A stretch of 64,000 nucleotides of DNA, taken from Azospirillum brasilense. GTDB taxonomy: Bacteria > Pseudomonadota > Alphaproteobacteria > Azospirillales > Azospirillaceae. The notes beneath the pieces were generated by a model, which worked only from the letters and a program-made list of their open reading frames with translations, searched no databases and was not told the DNA's origin. Below are positions 16,859-24,960 of this stretch, in pieces. Where the stretch lies: the NCBI RefSeq assembly GCF_007827795.1, contig NZ_VITI01000010.1, forward strand, positions 62,001 to 126,000, read 5' to 3'. The translations under genes and the position numbers were made by a program. Each line of letters starts with the position of its first letter. Positions within the stretch are counted from its first letter, which is position 1.

Positions 16859-17308
16859 ATGGCAAGCTTCGACATCGACGGCGATCTGGTCCGCAAGCTC
16901 GCGGATCTCCTGCGTGAGACGGGCTTGAGCGAGATCGAGTTTGCCGAGGGCGAGAAGCGGATTCGCGTCACCCGCCCGACGGCCGCCCAGGCGGTGGCCG
17001 TCCACGCTCCGGTCGCCGCTCCCGCCCTCGCCACGGCCCCGGCCGCCGCCCCCGCGGGCAAGCCCGCCAGCCATCCGGGCGCGGTCACCTCGCCGATGGT
17101 CGGCACGGCCTACGCCGCGGCCGAGCCGGGCGGCACGCCCTTCGTGCGCGTCGGCGACACGGTGAAGGCCGGCCAGACCGTCCTCATCATCGAGGCGATG
17201 AAGGTCATGAACCCCATCAAGGCCCCGCGGGGCGGCACGGTCGTCGAGATCCTGATCTCCGACAGCCAGCCGGTGGAGTTCGGCGAAGTCCTTATGATCA
17301 TCGAGTGA
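16859..17308 (+). CDS. accB: Biotin carboxyl carrier protein of acetyl-CoA carboxylase
   Basis: A 149-residue carrier. The N-terminal helix (VRKLADLLRETGLSEIEF) is the part that binds biotin carboxylase. An Ala/Pro-rich mobile linker (44-75) leads to the biotinyl domain, where EAMKVMN places biotin on Lys115. The MVGTAY and the PVEFGEVLMIIE end are typical. It ferries carboxylate between AccC and the transferase in the first step of fatty acid synthesis. Its stop codon overlaps an in-frame GTG of accC, and the pair is certainly cotranscribed. Confidence 0.97.
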   Translation: MASFDIDGDLVRKLADLLRETGLSEIEFAEGEKRIRVTRPTAAQAVAVHAPVAAPALATAPAAAPAGKPASHPGAVTSPMVGTAYAAAEPGGTPFVRVGDTVKAGQTVLIIEAMKVMNPIKAPRGGTVVEILISDSQPVEFGEVLMIIE

Positions 17309-17328
17309 GCGGGGATCATCCCTTGGCG

Positions 17329-18672
17329 ATGTTCGAGAAGGTCCTGATCGCGAACCGCGGTGAGATTGCTCTGCGCATCCACCGCGCCTGCCGCGAAATG
17401 GGCATCCAGACCGTGGCGGTGCATTCCACCGCCGACGCCGACGCCATGCATGTCCGCCTCGCGGACGAGAGCGTGTGCATCGGCCCCGCGTCGGCCCGCG
17501 AAAGCTACCTGAACATTCCGGCGATCCTGTCGGCGGCGTCGATCACCGGGGCGGACGCGATCCATCCCGGCATCGGCTTCCTGTCGGAGAACGCCCAGTT
17601 CGCGGAGATGGTGGAGGAGCACGGCTTCACCTTCATCGGCCCGACCGCGGAGCACATCCGCATCATGGGCGACAAGGTCACCGCGAAGAAGACGGTGATG
17701 GAGCAGGGGCTGCCGGTGGTTCCCGGCTCCGACGGCCCGGTGCCGACGCTGGAGGAGGCGGGGAAGATCGGCCGCGAGACCGGCTATCCGATCCTCATCA
17801 AGGCGGCGGCGGGCGGCGGCGGCAAGGGCATGAAGGTCGCCCGCAACCCCGACCAGCTCAAGGAAGCCTACCAGCTCGCCCGTGGCGAGGCGCGCGCCGC
17901 CTTCGGCAACGACGAGGTCTACATCGAGAAGTATCTCGGCAAGCCCCGGCACATCGAGATCCAGCTTCTCGGCGACGAGCACGGCAACTGCGTGCATTTC
18001 GGCGAGCGCGACTGCTCCGTGCAGCGCCGCCACCAGAAGGTCATCGAGGAAGCCCCGTCGCCGGCCCTGAACGCCGAGCAGCGCGCCTTCATCGGCGATC
18101 TGGCGGCCAGGACGGCGGCGGCCATCGGCTACCGCGGCGTCGGCACGATGGAGTTCCTGTTCGAGGACGGGCAGTTCTACTTCATCGAAATGAACACCCG
18201 CCTGCAGGTCGAGCACACGATCACCGAGATGATCACCGGCATCGATCTGGTGCGCGAGCAGATCCGCGTGGCGACCGGCGCCCCGCTCGGCTACGGCCAG
18301 GCGGACATCCGCTTCCAGGGCCATTCGATCGAGTGCCGCGTGAACGCGGAGCATCCGGAGACCTTCATCCCGTCGCCGGGGAAGATCGACGGCTACCACG
18401 CGCCGGGCGGCCTGGGCGTGCGTGTCGACTCGGCGCTCTACGACGGCTACCGCATTCCGCCGCATTACGACAGCCTGATCGCCAAGCTGGTCGTCCACGG
18501 CACCACCCGCAACGAGTGCCTGATGCGGCTGCGCCGGACCATCGAGGAATATGTGATCGGCGGCGTCGACACGACGCTGCCCCTGCACCAGCGCATCATC
18601 GCGCAGCAGGCTTTCATCGACGGCAACTACGACATCCACTGGCTCGAACAGCTGATGGGCATGAAGAAGTAA
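17329..18672 (+). CDS. accC: Biotin carboxylase subunit of acetyl-CoA carboxylase
   Basis: A 447-residue ATP-grasp enzyme, matching the usual 445-450. It carboxylates biotin on AccB using ATP and bicarbonate. The N-terminal domain begins MFEKVLIANRGEIALRIHRA. The Gly-rich ATP loop (KAAAGGGGKGMK), the metal-binding MEFLFEDGQFYFIEMNTRLQ and the biotin/bicarbonate segment EHTITEMITGIDLV are intact. Start at ATG 17329 gives the conserved N-terminus; GTG 17305 would add eight residues. A long perfect hairpin follows the stop by 29 bp. Confidence 0.97.
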   Translation: MFEKVLIANRGEIALRIHRACREMGIQTVAVHSTADADAMHVRLADESVCIGPASARESYLNIPAILSAASITGADAIHPGIGFLSENAQFAEMVEEHGFTFIGPTAEHIRIMGDKVTAKKTVMEQGLPVVPGSDGPVPTLEEAGKIGRETGYPILIKAAAGGGGKGMKVARNPDQLKEAYQLARGEARAAFGNDEVYIEKYLGKPRHIEIQLLGDEHGNCVHFGERDCSVQRRHQKVIEEAPSPALNAEQRAFIGDLAARTAAAIGYRGVGTMEFLFEDGQFYFIEMNTRLQVEHTITEMITGIDLVREQIRVATGAPLGYGQADIRFQGHSIECRVNAEHPETFIPSPGKIDGYHAPGGLGVRVDSALYDGYRIPPHYDSLIAKLVVHGTTRNECLMRLRRTIEEYVIGGVDTTLPLHQRIIAQQAFIDGNYDIHWLEQLMGMKK

Positions 18673-18700
18673 GCCGTCGAACGGTTCGCTGAGCGGTTCA

Positions 18701-18746
18701 ACGAAAAGAGCCCTTCCTCCCCATCGGGAGGAAGGGCTCTTTTCGT
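18701..18746. terminator. Bidirectional terminator between accC and the RNase T2 gene
   Basis: A perfect 21-bp stem (18701-18721 against 18726-18746) with the loop CATC. The outer part has four A on one side and four T on the other, so it can serve either strand. It begins 29 bp after the accC stop. Confidence 0.88.
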
Positions 18747-18777
18747 TCGTGTGAGTGCGGGCTTCTCGGATGACAAG

Positions 18778-18825
18778 GTCTTCACGGATTTCACGGATTC
18801 TTATATCCGTGAAATCCGTGAAGAC
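18778..18825. repeat. Perfect 21-bp palindrome built from duplicated TTCACGGAT
   Basis: The left arm (18778-18798) and right arm (18805-18825) are exact reverse complements around the six-base loop TCTTAT. Each arm carries the nonamer TTCACGGAT (or its complement) twice in tandem. It lies between the accC terminator and the end of the RNase T2 gene, with no T-run, so it may not be a terminator. Confidence 0.85.
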
Positions 18826-18852
18826 CCTGTTGCCCGCAAGAATCCTCCCCCG

Positions 18853-19506
18853 TCACGGCGCCGCGGTCAGCAGGGCGTCGCGGCGGCAGCGGTCCACCAC
18901 CTTGGCGCCGCAGGGCATGAAGGTCAGATCCTTGTTCAGGCACAGCCGCACCTCGGCCACGTCGCGCTTGGCGCAGATCAGCGCCACCGACTCCGGCTCC
19001 AGACCCGGATTGGCCTGGACGAACAGGCGTTCCACCTGGGTCGCCGGGATCGACAGGTCGGACTTCGGGGCCTGCAGCGCCTCGGGGATCTTTACCTTGG
19101 CGAAGGCCTTGCGGACCTGCGCGAAGTAGTCGGTGACGGGCAGGCCGCTGCAGGTGCCGTGCTTCGTCCATTGATGCACGATCAGGCCGACGCTGGGCAT
19201 GACCGGCATGGTGGCGTCCACCACGGCACGGGGCACCGTGCGGTCGCGGGTGCAGGTGGCCGGGTAGCCGCCGTTGCTGTATTGCGGCCACAGACCATGG
19301 ACGATGAAGCCGAACTTGCGCTCCACCCCGCACTGGTCGGGGTCGGCGTCACCCTGATTCCTGGCGCAATGGGTGGGCGACCAGGATAGGCTGAGCACAT
19401 AGTAGTCGAAGGTGCCGGGCTCCGCCTTGCGCTGCGCCCATGACGCGCCGGTCATCGAGAGAAACGCAACCACCGATACGATGATGGCTGACAGAACCGT
19501 CTTCAT
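18853..19506 (-). CDS. Exported RNase T2 family protein
   Basis: A 217-residue protein with a signal peptide ending ASWA (residue 24). The mature part has the family's N-terminal strand DYYVLSLSWSPTHC. Active-site segment CAS1 is FIVHGLWPQ (His70) and CAS2 is HQWTKHGTC (His111, His116). Paired cysteines suit periplasmic folding. RNase T2 enzymes cut single-stranded RNA through 2',3'-cyclic phosphates. The second position of CAS2 is normally Glu, the third catalytic residue, and here it is Gln112 (codon CAA). Some activity may remain through the two histidines. It is transcribed against accC and aat, with long palindromes on its downstream side. Confidence 0.88.
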   Translation of the reverse strand: MKTVLSAIIVSVVAFLSMTGASWAQRKAEPGTFDYYVLSLSWSPTHCARNQGDADPDQCGVERKFGFIVHGLWPQYSNGGYPATCTRDRTVPRAVVDATMPVMPSVGLIVHQWTKHGTCSGLPVTDYFAQVRKAFAKVKIPEALQAPKSDLSIPATQVERLFVQANPGLEPESVALICAKRDVAEVRLCLNKDLTFMPCGAKVVDRCRRDALLTAAP

Positions 19507-19631
19507 GTTGGAGCTCCTGCGATGAACACCTCTTTCCGTTGCATACCATGGTGGGAGCCACCTGTCGCGCGGAAGTGGTGCGCTGAGATAACGTTGCGGG
19601 GGTGAGGGGGCAAACGGCTATAGTGTCCGCG

Positions 19632-20273
19632 ATGATCGAGCTGTCCGCATCGCTGCTTCTGCGCGCCTACGCCGCCGGCATTTTCCCGATGGCGGAGAAC
19701 GCCGACTCCGAGGAGCTGTACTGGTTCGATCCGGAGCGGCGCGGTGTCCTGCCGCTGGAGGGCTTCCACGTCCCGCGCAAGCTGCGCAAGACGGTGCGGC
19801 GCGGCCCGTTCGAGTTGCGCTTCGACACGGCCTTCCGCGCGGTGATCGAGGCCTGCGCCGAACCGACGCCGGACCGCCCGAAGACCTGGATCAACGGCGA
19901 CATCCTGCGGCTCTACACCGAATTGCACGAGCGTGGCTGCGCCCACAGCGTGGAATGCTGGAGCGGCGGCCAACTCGTCGGCGGCCTCTACGGCGTCGCG
20001 CTGGGCGGCGCCTTCTTCGGGGAAAGCATGTTCAGCCGCGTCACCGACGCCAGCAAGGTGGCGCTGGTGCATCTGGTCGCCCGGCTGCGGGCGGCGAGTT
20101 ACACGCTGCTGGACGCGCAATTCGTGACGGAGCATCTGAGCCAGTTCGGCGCCATGGAGATCCCGCGCGCCGAGTACCGCCGCCGGCTGGCGGCCGCCCT
20201 GGCTGTGCCGACGGACTTCTGCGGCGTCGACCAGGAGGCGGCCATCACGGGGTTGTTCGGCGCGGAGGGCTGA
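19632..20273 (+). CDS. aat: Leucyl/phenylalanyl-tRNA-protein transferase
   Basis: A 213-residue cytosolic enzyme that adds Leu or Phe from aminoacyl-tRNA to proteins with N-terminal Lys or Arg, marking them for ClpS/ClpAP. Characteristic motifs are [51 protein letters not shown] and the [18 protein letters not shown] block. The conserved [16 protein letters not shown] is also present. The length is normal for alphaproteobacteria. Start at ATG 19632 gives MIELS; an upstream start at 19602 is less likely. It ends 21 bp from the convergent DUF2155 gene. Confidence 0.96.
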   Translation: MIELSASLLLRAYAAGIFPMAENADSEELYWFDPERRGVLPLEGFHVPRKLRKTVRRGPFELRFDTAFRAVIEACAEPTPDRPKTWINGDILRLYTELHERGCAHSVECWSGGQLVGGLYGVALGGAFFGESMFSRVTDASKVALVHLVARLRAASYTLLDAQFVTEHLSQFGAMEIPRAEYRRRLAAALAVPTDFCGVDQEAAITGLFGAEG

Positions 20274-20294
20274 GGGCGTCGCTCTCGCTTCGCC

Positions 20295-20750
20295 TCAGTC
20301 GCCCTCGCAGGACAGAACCCAGACATCGTAGATCGGGTGCTCCATCGCCGACAGGGCGGGGCTGGAGGCGAACATCCAGCCGCTGAACACCGGTTCGGCC
20401 TGCTCGCCGGGCTTGTTCTCGATCACTTCGAGGAAGGCGGCGGTTTCCGGCGTCTCGATCGGCGGGTTCTCCTTGCAGGCGCGCAAGGTGATGCGCAGGC
20501 TGCCGAGCGCCCTGGTCTCGCCGACCGCGATGGTGAAGGTCGAGGTGCGGGCGGTGATCTTGTCCAACCCCTGCAGCTTGGCGGCGGGGCGGCTGACCAT
20601 ATCCTCCGGCACCGGAGCGGCGGCGGCCGGGCTGGTCAGGCTCACGGCAGGAAGGCAGAGCAGCGCGGCCGCCAGGGCCGCGCCGCGAGCGCGTTTGCCA
20701 ACGATCGGGCCGATGAGGCTTTTCGGAGTCGTCACTGGGATCGTCGTCAC
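20295..20750 (-). CDS. DUF2155 exported protein
   Basis: A 151-residue protein with an N-terminal signal (hydrophobic GAALAAALLCLPAVSL, cleavage near AAAA). The mature domain is a clear DUF2155. It contains TLRACKENPPIETPETAAFLE, VFSGWMFASSPALSAMEHPIYDVW and a C-terminal Cys, the two cysteines probably forming a disulfide. The family is restricted mainly to alphaproteobacteria and is often found near aat and NDUFA12-like genes, as here. Function is not established; localisation should be periplasmic or outer-membrane associated. Confidence 0.9.
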   Translation of the reverse strand: MTTIPVTTPKSLIGPIVGKRARGAALAAALLCLPAVSLTSPAAAAPVPEDMVSRPAAKLQGLDKITARTSTFTIAVGETRALGSLRITLRACKENPPIETPETAAFLEVIENKPGEQAEPVFSGWMFASSPALSAMEHPIYDVWVLSCEGD

Positions 20751-20869
20751 TGGGGATCGCTTCCGTGATGTCGAACGGCGTGGGCCGGAACCCGACAGCC
20801 TTCTATCCCGGAAGCGGCGCCCCGTCTACTCCGTGCCGGCTTTGTTGGGCCGGCTTTACTGGACCCGCT

Positions 20870-21136
20870 TTACTGGGTGATGCTGCCGCTGGGGCGGCTG
20901 CCGCCATAGGGGGCGTTGGTGGACGGGCCACTGGTGCCGTTCTTCTCCTCGACCTTCTGGGTGGCAGTGCCGGCCCCGGCCCCCGCGGCACCGCCGACCA
21001 CCGCGCCGACCGGGCCGCCGATCACGGCGCCCGCCGCAGCCCCGCCCAGCGCGCCGCTGGCGGCCTTCTCCTCGGTGTTGACGCCGCAGGCGGCGGCGAG
21101 CAGGGCGAGGCCGAGAACCAGGAAACGGGCTTTCAT
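20870..21136 (-). CDS. Glycine-zipper lipoprotein
   Basis: An 88-residue lipoprotein. The signal ends in the lipobox LLAAAC with Cys17. Residues about 25-58 form a glycine zipper (repeated GxxxG in ALGGAAAGAVIGGPVGAVVGG), a motif of membrane-associated small lipoproteins. The C-terminal tail is polar and Ser/Gly-rich. It is probably anchored to the outer membrane. AGAGGAG precedes the start codon. It lies between mlaD and the DUF2155 gene on the same strand, but 119-190 bp gaps on both sides suggest its own promoter. Confidence 0.8.
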   Translation of the reverse strand: MKARFLVLGLALLAAACGVNTEEKAASGALGGAAAGAVIGGPVGAVVGGAAGAGAGTATQKVEEKNGTSGPSTNAPYGGSRPSGSITQ

Positions 21137-21150
21137 CGCTGATCTCCTCT

Positions 21151-21208
21151 GTGATGGGTCTGGCGTGATGTGATGGGTCTGGCGTGATTTGTGCCGTGAT
21201 GGGTCTGG
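21151..21208. repeat. Three copies of GTGATGGGTCTGG upstream of the lipoprotein gene
   Basis: Identical 13-mers begin at 21151, 21170 and 21196, so the spacings are 19 and 26 bp. They cover the 15-73 bp in front of the lipoprotein start codon. They may be operator iterons or simple slippage products. Confidence 0.8.
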
Positions 21209-21279
21209 GAGAGGAAACGGCAGCGTGGCCGCGGCTGTTCCGAAGGGGGGTGGGGAAAAGTGGGTGACCCAAACGAAAA

Positions 21280-21299
21280 AAGGGGCCGTGAGGCCCCTT
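21280..21299 (-). terminator. Terminator of the mlaD gene
   Basis: AAGGGGCC and GGCCCCTT pair around a GTGA loop (8-bp stem). On the minus strand the stem is followed by six T (complement of 21276-21281). It lies 27 bp after the mlaD stop codon. Confidence 0.85.
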
Positions 21300-21325
21300 C
21301 GTTCGTCGTGTCTTGTGCGCTTCGC

Positions 21326-21811
21326 TTACAGCTTGGGCGGTTCGCCGCCCTCCTGGCCGGGCTTGCTCATGTTCTGCAGCGAGAAGATGACCTGACCCAG
21401 AAGCTGCTCGATGCCGGGGGTGCTCTGCGTGTATTCGACGCGGCCGTCCGGCTTGAGCATGTCCTCTTCGCCGCCAGGCTCCAGCGACAGGAACTTGCCG
21501 CCCAGCAGGCTTTCCGAGGCGATGACCGCCGCGGTGTCCTTGGGCAGCTTGATGTCCGGGTGGATCGACATGTGCACGACCGCCTGATAGCTCTTCGGGT
21601 CGAGCGTCAGTTCGGTGACCGATCCCACCTTCACGCCGCTGATCCGCACGTCCGCCCCGCTCTGCAGGCCGGAGATGCTGGTGAAATTGGCGGTGAGGGC
21701 GTAGCCGCTCACCTTGCGCAAATCGGCGCTGGTGTAGGCGAAAGCCAGAAAAAAGCCGGCCACGGCGAGGACGACCCCGCCGAGCACGGTTTCAATCACA
21801 TTGCGGCGCAT
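21326..21811 (-). CDS. mlaD: MlaD-type MCE-domain lipid transport protein
   Basis: A 161-residue protein with one N-terminal membrane helix (VLGGVVLAVAGFFLAFAYTS) and a single MCE domain (about 35-115). The domain contains ANFTSISGLQSGADVRISGVKVGSV and KLPKDTAAVIASESLLGGKFLSLEPGG. MlaD forms a hexameric ring on the inner membrane and binds phospholipid for the Mla pathway, which keeps the outer leaflet free of phospholipid. The mlaFEB genes are not nearby, which is common for alphaproteobacteria where mlaD sits next to an NDUFA12-like gene. The gene starts 30 bp after the NDUFA12-like stop. Confidence 0.93.
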   Translation of the reverse strand: MRRNVIETVLGGVVLAVAGFFLAFAYTSADLRKVSGYALTANFTSISGLQSGADVRISGVKVGSVTELTLDPKSYQAVVHMSIHPDIKLPKDTAAVIASESLLGGKFLSLEPGGEEDMLKPDGRVEYTQSTPGIEQLLGQVIFSLQNMSKPGQEGGEPPKL

Positions 21812-21841
21812 GAGAAATTCCTAAGGGACCGCGCGGGCGTC

Positions 21842-22234
21842 TCAGCCCGGAGTCCAGGGTTCGTAATCGCCGGTGGCGCGCACGCGCTGCCCGCCCGCAT
21901 ACTGATGCCCGGGCGGCCGGTAGGCCTGGAGCGAGCCGGACAGGTTCGGCAGATGCTCCTTCTGCCACGGCTTGTGGAAGGCGCTGTTGCCTTCCGGCAG
22001 CGGCTCCTTGGTGGTGTGGTGGAGCCAGGAATGCCATTCCGGCGGCACCTTGGAGGCATCCGGTTCCCCGGCATAGATCACCCAGCGGCGTTCCTTGACG
22101 CCGGCGATCTTGCTCGGGCAGCGGTAATAGGTGTTGCCGAAGCGGTCGGTGCCGACCTTGTTGCCCCGGCGCCAGGTGACAAACCGGATGTGGATGTTCG
22201 CCATCCAGGTGATCAGGGAGATCTTCTCGCTCAT
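21842..22234 (-). CDS. NDUFA12-like complex I accessory subunit
   Basis: A 130-residue protein of the NDUFA12/B17.2 family, an accessory subunit shared by mitochondrial and alphaproteobacterial NADH:quinone oxidoreductase. Motifs are FVTWRRGNKVGTDRFGNTYY, ERRWVIYAGEPDASKVPPEWHSWLHH and the C-terminal YRPPGHQY with EPWTPG. Start at ATG 22234 (MSEKIS); an upstream ATG would add eight residues. The nuo operon itself is not in this window. Confidence 0.93.
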   Translation of the reverse strand: MSEKISLITWMANIHIRFVTWRRGNKVGTDRFGNTYYRCPSKIAGVKERRWVIYAGEPDASKVPPEWHSWLHHTTKEPLPEGNSAFHKPWQKEHLPNLSGSLQAYRPPGHQYAGGQRVRATGDYEPWTPG

Positions 22235-22363
22235 CGTCGCTCGCGGTCGGTAAGCCATTCGGCCGGACGGGCTGGCCGGTTAAACGCGGGCGGCACTATG
22301 ACACCCCCGGCCACGCTCGTCCACAGACTCTGCAACGTCTTTTCCCGCCTGACGGATTTGCCC

Positions 22364-23035
22364 TCAGGCGATGCGCCGGTCGGACAGCAGCAGGCGCAGC
22401 GCGAAACCCAGGAACAGCACCCCGGCGACGCCGTCCAGAACCGCGCGCACCCGCGCGCTGGACAGCGCGCGCCGCGCGGCACCGGCGCTGAGGGCCGCGA
22501 CCCCCAGCAGGTAGAGGCCGCCGATCCCGCCGAGGATCGCGCCCAGCAGGAAGATCTGCAGCGCGACGTGGCCGAGCGCCGGTGCGACGAATTGCGGCAC
22601 GAAGGCGAGATAGAACAGGATGACCTTCGGATTCAGCAGGTTGGTCAGCAACGCCTGGAGGAAGACGCGGTGCGCCGGGGCCGACTCGGGCTTGGCCGTG
22701 GCTTCCTCCGCGCGGCCGCCGCGGCCGAAGCCGCTCCGCAGGGCGCTCCACAGCGCCCGCCCTCCGATCCAGCCCAGATAGGCGCCGCCGGCGTAGCGCA
22801 GCACGTCGAACAGGGTCGGCGAGGCGGCGACCAGCGCCGAGATGCCGGCGGCGGCGAGCAGCGCGTGGATCAGGTTGCCCAGCGTGATGCCGGCGGTGGC
22901 GACCACCCCGGCGTTGCGCCCGTCCATCACGCTGCGCGACAGGACGAGCAGGGAATCCGGTCCCGGCGCCAGCGTCAGGACCAGCGCCGCGACGAGGTAG
23001 AGCTGAAGCAGGTGCGGGTCGAGCGGCAGGGACAT
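22364..23035 (-). CDS. LysE/RhtB family exporter
   Basis: A 223-residue inner-membrane protein with about six hydrophobic segments. The N-terminal helix pair carries the family signature TLAPGPDSLLVLSRSVMDGRNAGVVATAGITLGNLIHALLAAAG, and the fourth block has LLTNLLNPKVILFYLAFVPQF. A charged loop of about 25 residues separates the halves. LysE-type proteins export amino acids or homoserine lactones by proton antiport; the substrate here cannot be told. The gene begins 13 bp after the acyltransferase stop, so it may be the last gene of the lipid A operon. Confidence 0.9.
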   Translation of the reverse strand: MSLPLDPHLLQLYLVAALVLTLAPGPDSLLVLSRSVMDGRNAGVVATAGITLGNLIHALLAAAGISALVAASPTLFDVLRYAGGAYLGWIGGRALWSALRSGFGRGGRAEEATAKPESAPAHRVFLQALLTNLLNPKVILFYLAFVPQFVAPALGHVALQIFLLGAILGGIGGLYLLGVAALSAGAARRALSSARVRAVLDGVAGVLFLGFALRLLLSDRRIA

Positions 23036-23048
23036 GGGACTTTCTCCG

Positions 23049-23957
23049 TCAGTCGGGCCAGCGCCGGTGCAGCCAGAGCCATTCGGCCGGGCGCTCGCGA
23101 ATCCATTGCTCCAACAGACCGTTCAGGCGCTCCATCAAAATGCGCACATCAGCGTTGCGGTCACCGGTGTTCGGCGGTTCCACCGGCGGCAGGACGGTGA
23201 TGCGGAAGCGCGCGCCGTCCAGCCGTTCCGTCCGCGCCGGCACCAGCGGGATGCCCAGCCGCAGGGCGAGCTGCGCCGCCGCCGGGGCGGTCATGGCGTC
23301 GCGCCCGAAGAAGGGGACCGGCATGCCGTCGTTCATCTTCTGGTCGATCAGCATGCCGACATGCCCGCCCTTGGTCAGGGTGCGCAGAAGCGTGCGCGCC
23401 CCCTCCGGCCCTTTCGGAATGTGCGTGCCGCCGGCGGCCCCCCGCAATTCGGTCAGCAGCCTGCCGACATAGGGGTTGTTGGGCGCGCGGTAGACCACCG
23501 CCAGTTCCATTCCCATCTTGCGGGAGCAGACGGGCTTCACCTCCCAGTTGGCGAAATGGCCGGACACCAGGATGCCGGCCCGCCCGTCGTCGCGCAGGGC
23601 GTCGATGTGCTCGCTCCCGATCACCTCGGTCCGGCCGCCGGGGCCGTACTCGCCGATGGCGTCGAGATGCGGATACTCGGCGATGACACGGCCCAGATTG
23701 TCCCACATGCCAAGGACGATCGCGTCGATCTCCGCGCGGGATTTTTCCGGGAAGGCGCGCTCCAGGTTGCGGCGGGCGGTGCGGGTGCCGCGAAGGCGCG
23801 GGCCGACGGTCCGTCCGATCCAGCCGCCGAGCGCCGAGGCGCGGTCGAGCGGCAGGGCGCGGAACAGGCCGCAAAAGCCGTGGACGAGGACGGCCTCCAG
23901 CGGGTAGCCGACCCGGCGGGTCAGCCAGGACACCAGGGGGCCGCGCGGCTTAGCCAT
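23049..23957 (-). CDS. Lipid A late acyltransferase (LpxL/LpxM family)
   Basis: A 302-residue membrane-associated enzyme. The catalytic HX4E motif is GHFANWEV, with the conserved ERAFPEKS upstream and the GHVGMLIDQKMNDGMPVPFFGR block downstream. C-terminal ERPAEWLWLHRRWP is typical of the family. It transfers a fatty acyl chain from acyl-ACP to the hydroxyacyl chains of Kdo2-lipid A on the cytoplasmic face. Its start codon overlaps the end of lpxK by 8 bp, and waaA-lpxK-acyltransferase form one operon. Whether the acyl chain is laurate or another is not decidable. Confidence 0.9.
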   Translation of the reverse strand: MAKPRGPLVSWLTRRVGYPLEAVLVHGFCGLFRALPLDRASALGGWIGRTVGPRLRGTRTARRNLERAFPEKSRAEIDAIVLGMWDNLGRVIAEYPHLDAIGEYGPGGRTEVIGSEHIDALRDDGRAGILVSGHFANWEVKPVCSRKMGMELAVVYRAPNNPYVGRLLTELRGAAGGTHIPKGPEGARTLLRTLTKGGHVGMLIDQKMNDGMPVPFFGRDAMTAPAAAQLALRLGIPLVPARTERLDGARFRITVLPPVEPPNTGDRNADVRILMERLNGLLEQWIRERPAEWLWLHRRWPD

Positions 23958-24960
23958 GGGGAACTCCAGTCGGAAGCGCGGTCAGGAGGGGGGTGAGCAG
24001 GCGGTCGAGGGCGGCGGGCTCCCGCCAGACGGCGCGCACCGGCACCGCCCGGACCAGGGCGCGCAGAGGGTCCGGCAGGCGGACGGCGTCCTTCACGGTG
24101 GTGACCGGCAGGGCGCCCAGCGCGTCGGCGCGGTCGACCAGCGCCATCACCTCTTCGGGGCGGTAGGGGTGATGGTCGGCGAAGGCGACGCGCTCGACCA
24201 CGCGGGCGCCCAGCGCCTCCAGCGTGGCAAAGAACTTCTCGGGCCGCCCGATTCCGGCGAAGGCCAGGACCGTCCGACCGGCCAGGGCGCGGGCGTCCTC
24301 GGCCGGTTCCAGCCGGGCGTGCAGGACGGGCAGGGCGCCGGCCAGGCGGCGCTCCACCCCGGCGCGGTCCTCGCCCAGCACCACGACGGCCCCGGCGCGG
24401 GCCAGCCCTCGGGTCACCGGCTCGCGCAGCGGGCCGGCCGGGACGAGATGGCCGTTGCCGAAGCCCACCGCCCCGTCCACCACGATCAGCGACAGATCCT
24501 TGGCGAGGCCGGGATTCTGGAAGCCGTCGTCCATTACCAGGACGGAGGCACCTGCGGCGACCGCCGCCCGCGCCCCGGCGGCGCGGTCGCGCGCCACCCA
24601 GCAGGGACCATGGGCGGCCAGCAGCAGCGCCTCGTCGCCCACCGCGGCGGAGTCGTGGGTGCCGAGGTCGACGGCCAGCGGGCCGCGCTCCCGTCCGCCA
24701 TGGCCGCGGGTGAGGAAGGCGGGGGCGACGCCGCGGGCGTGCAGGGACTCGGCCAGGGCGATGCAGATCGGCGTCTTGCCGGCCCCGCCCGCCACCAGAT
24801 TGCCGACGCAGAGGACCGGGACGGCGGCCCGTTCCGGATTCCCCGACGCCATGCGCAGTTGCCCGGCCAGCCCGTAGAGCGCGCCCAGCGGGGCGAGCAC
24901 CCAGCCCAGGGCCGCCCCGGCGATCCCGCCGGACCCGTACCAGAAGCCGGGAGTCCTCAT
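23950..24960 (-). CDS. lpxK: Tetraacyldisaccharide 4'-kinase
   Basis: A 336-residue membrane-bound kinase of normal length. It phosphorylates the 4' position of the lipid A disaccharide. After an N-terminal membrane helix (WVLAPLGALYGLAGQLR) there is the Walker A motif CVGNLVAGGAGKTP (Lys62) and a Walker B-like VLVMDDGFQNPGLAKDLSL. LTRGHGG and the C-terminal FADHHPYRPEEV are further hallmarks. The start was read from the frame as MRTPGFWYGSGG at 24960; it overlaps the waaA stop in an ATGA junction. Confidence 0.95.
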   Translation of the reverse strand: MRTPGFWYGSGGIAGAALGWVLAPLGALYGLAGQLRMASGNPERAAVPVLCVGNLVAGGAGKTPICIALAESLHARGVAPAFLTRGHGGRERGPLAVDLGTHDSAAVGDEALLLAAHGPCWVARDRAAGARAAVAAGASVLVMDDGFQNPGLAKDLSLIVVDGAVGFGNGHLVPAGPLREPVTRGLARAGAVVVLGEDRAGVERRLAGALPVLHARLEPAEDARALAGRTVLAFAGIGRPEKFFATLEALGARVVERVAFADHHPYRPEEVMALVDRADALGALPVTTVKDAVRLPDPLRALVRAVPVRAVWREPAALDRLLTPLLTALPTGVPHG

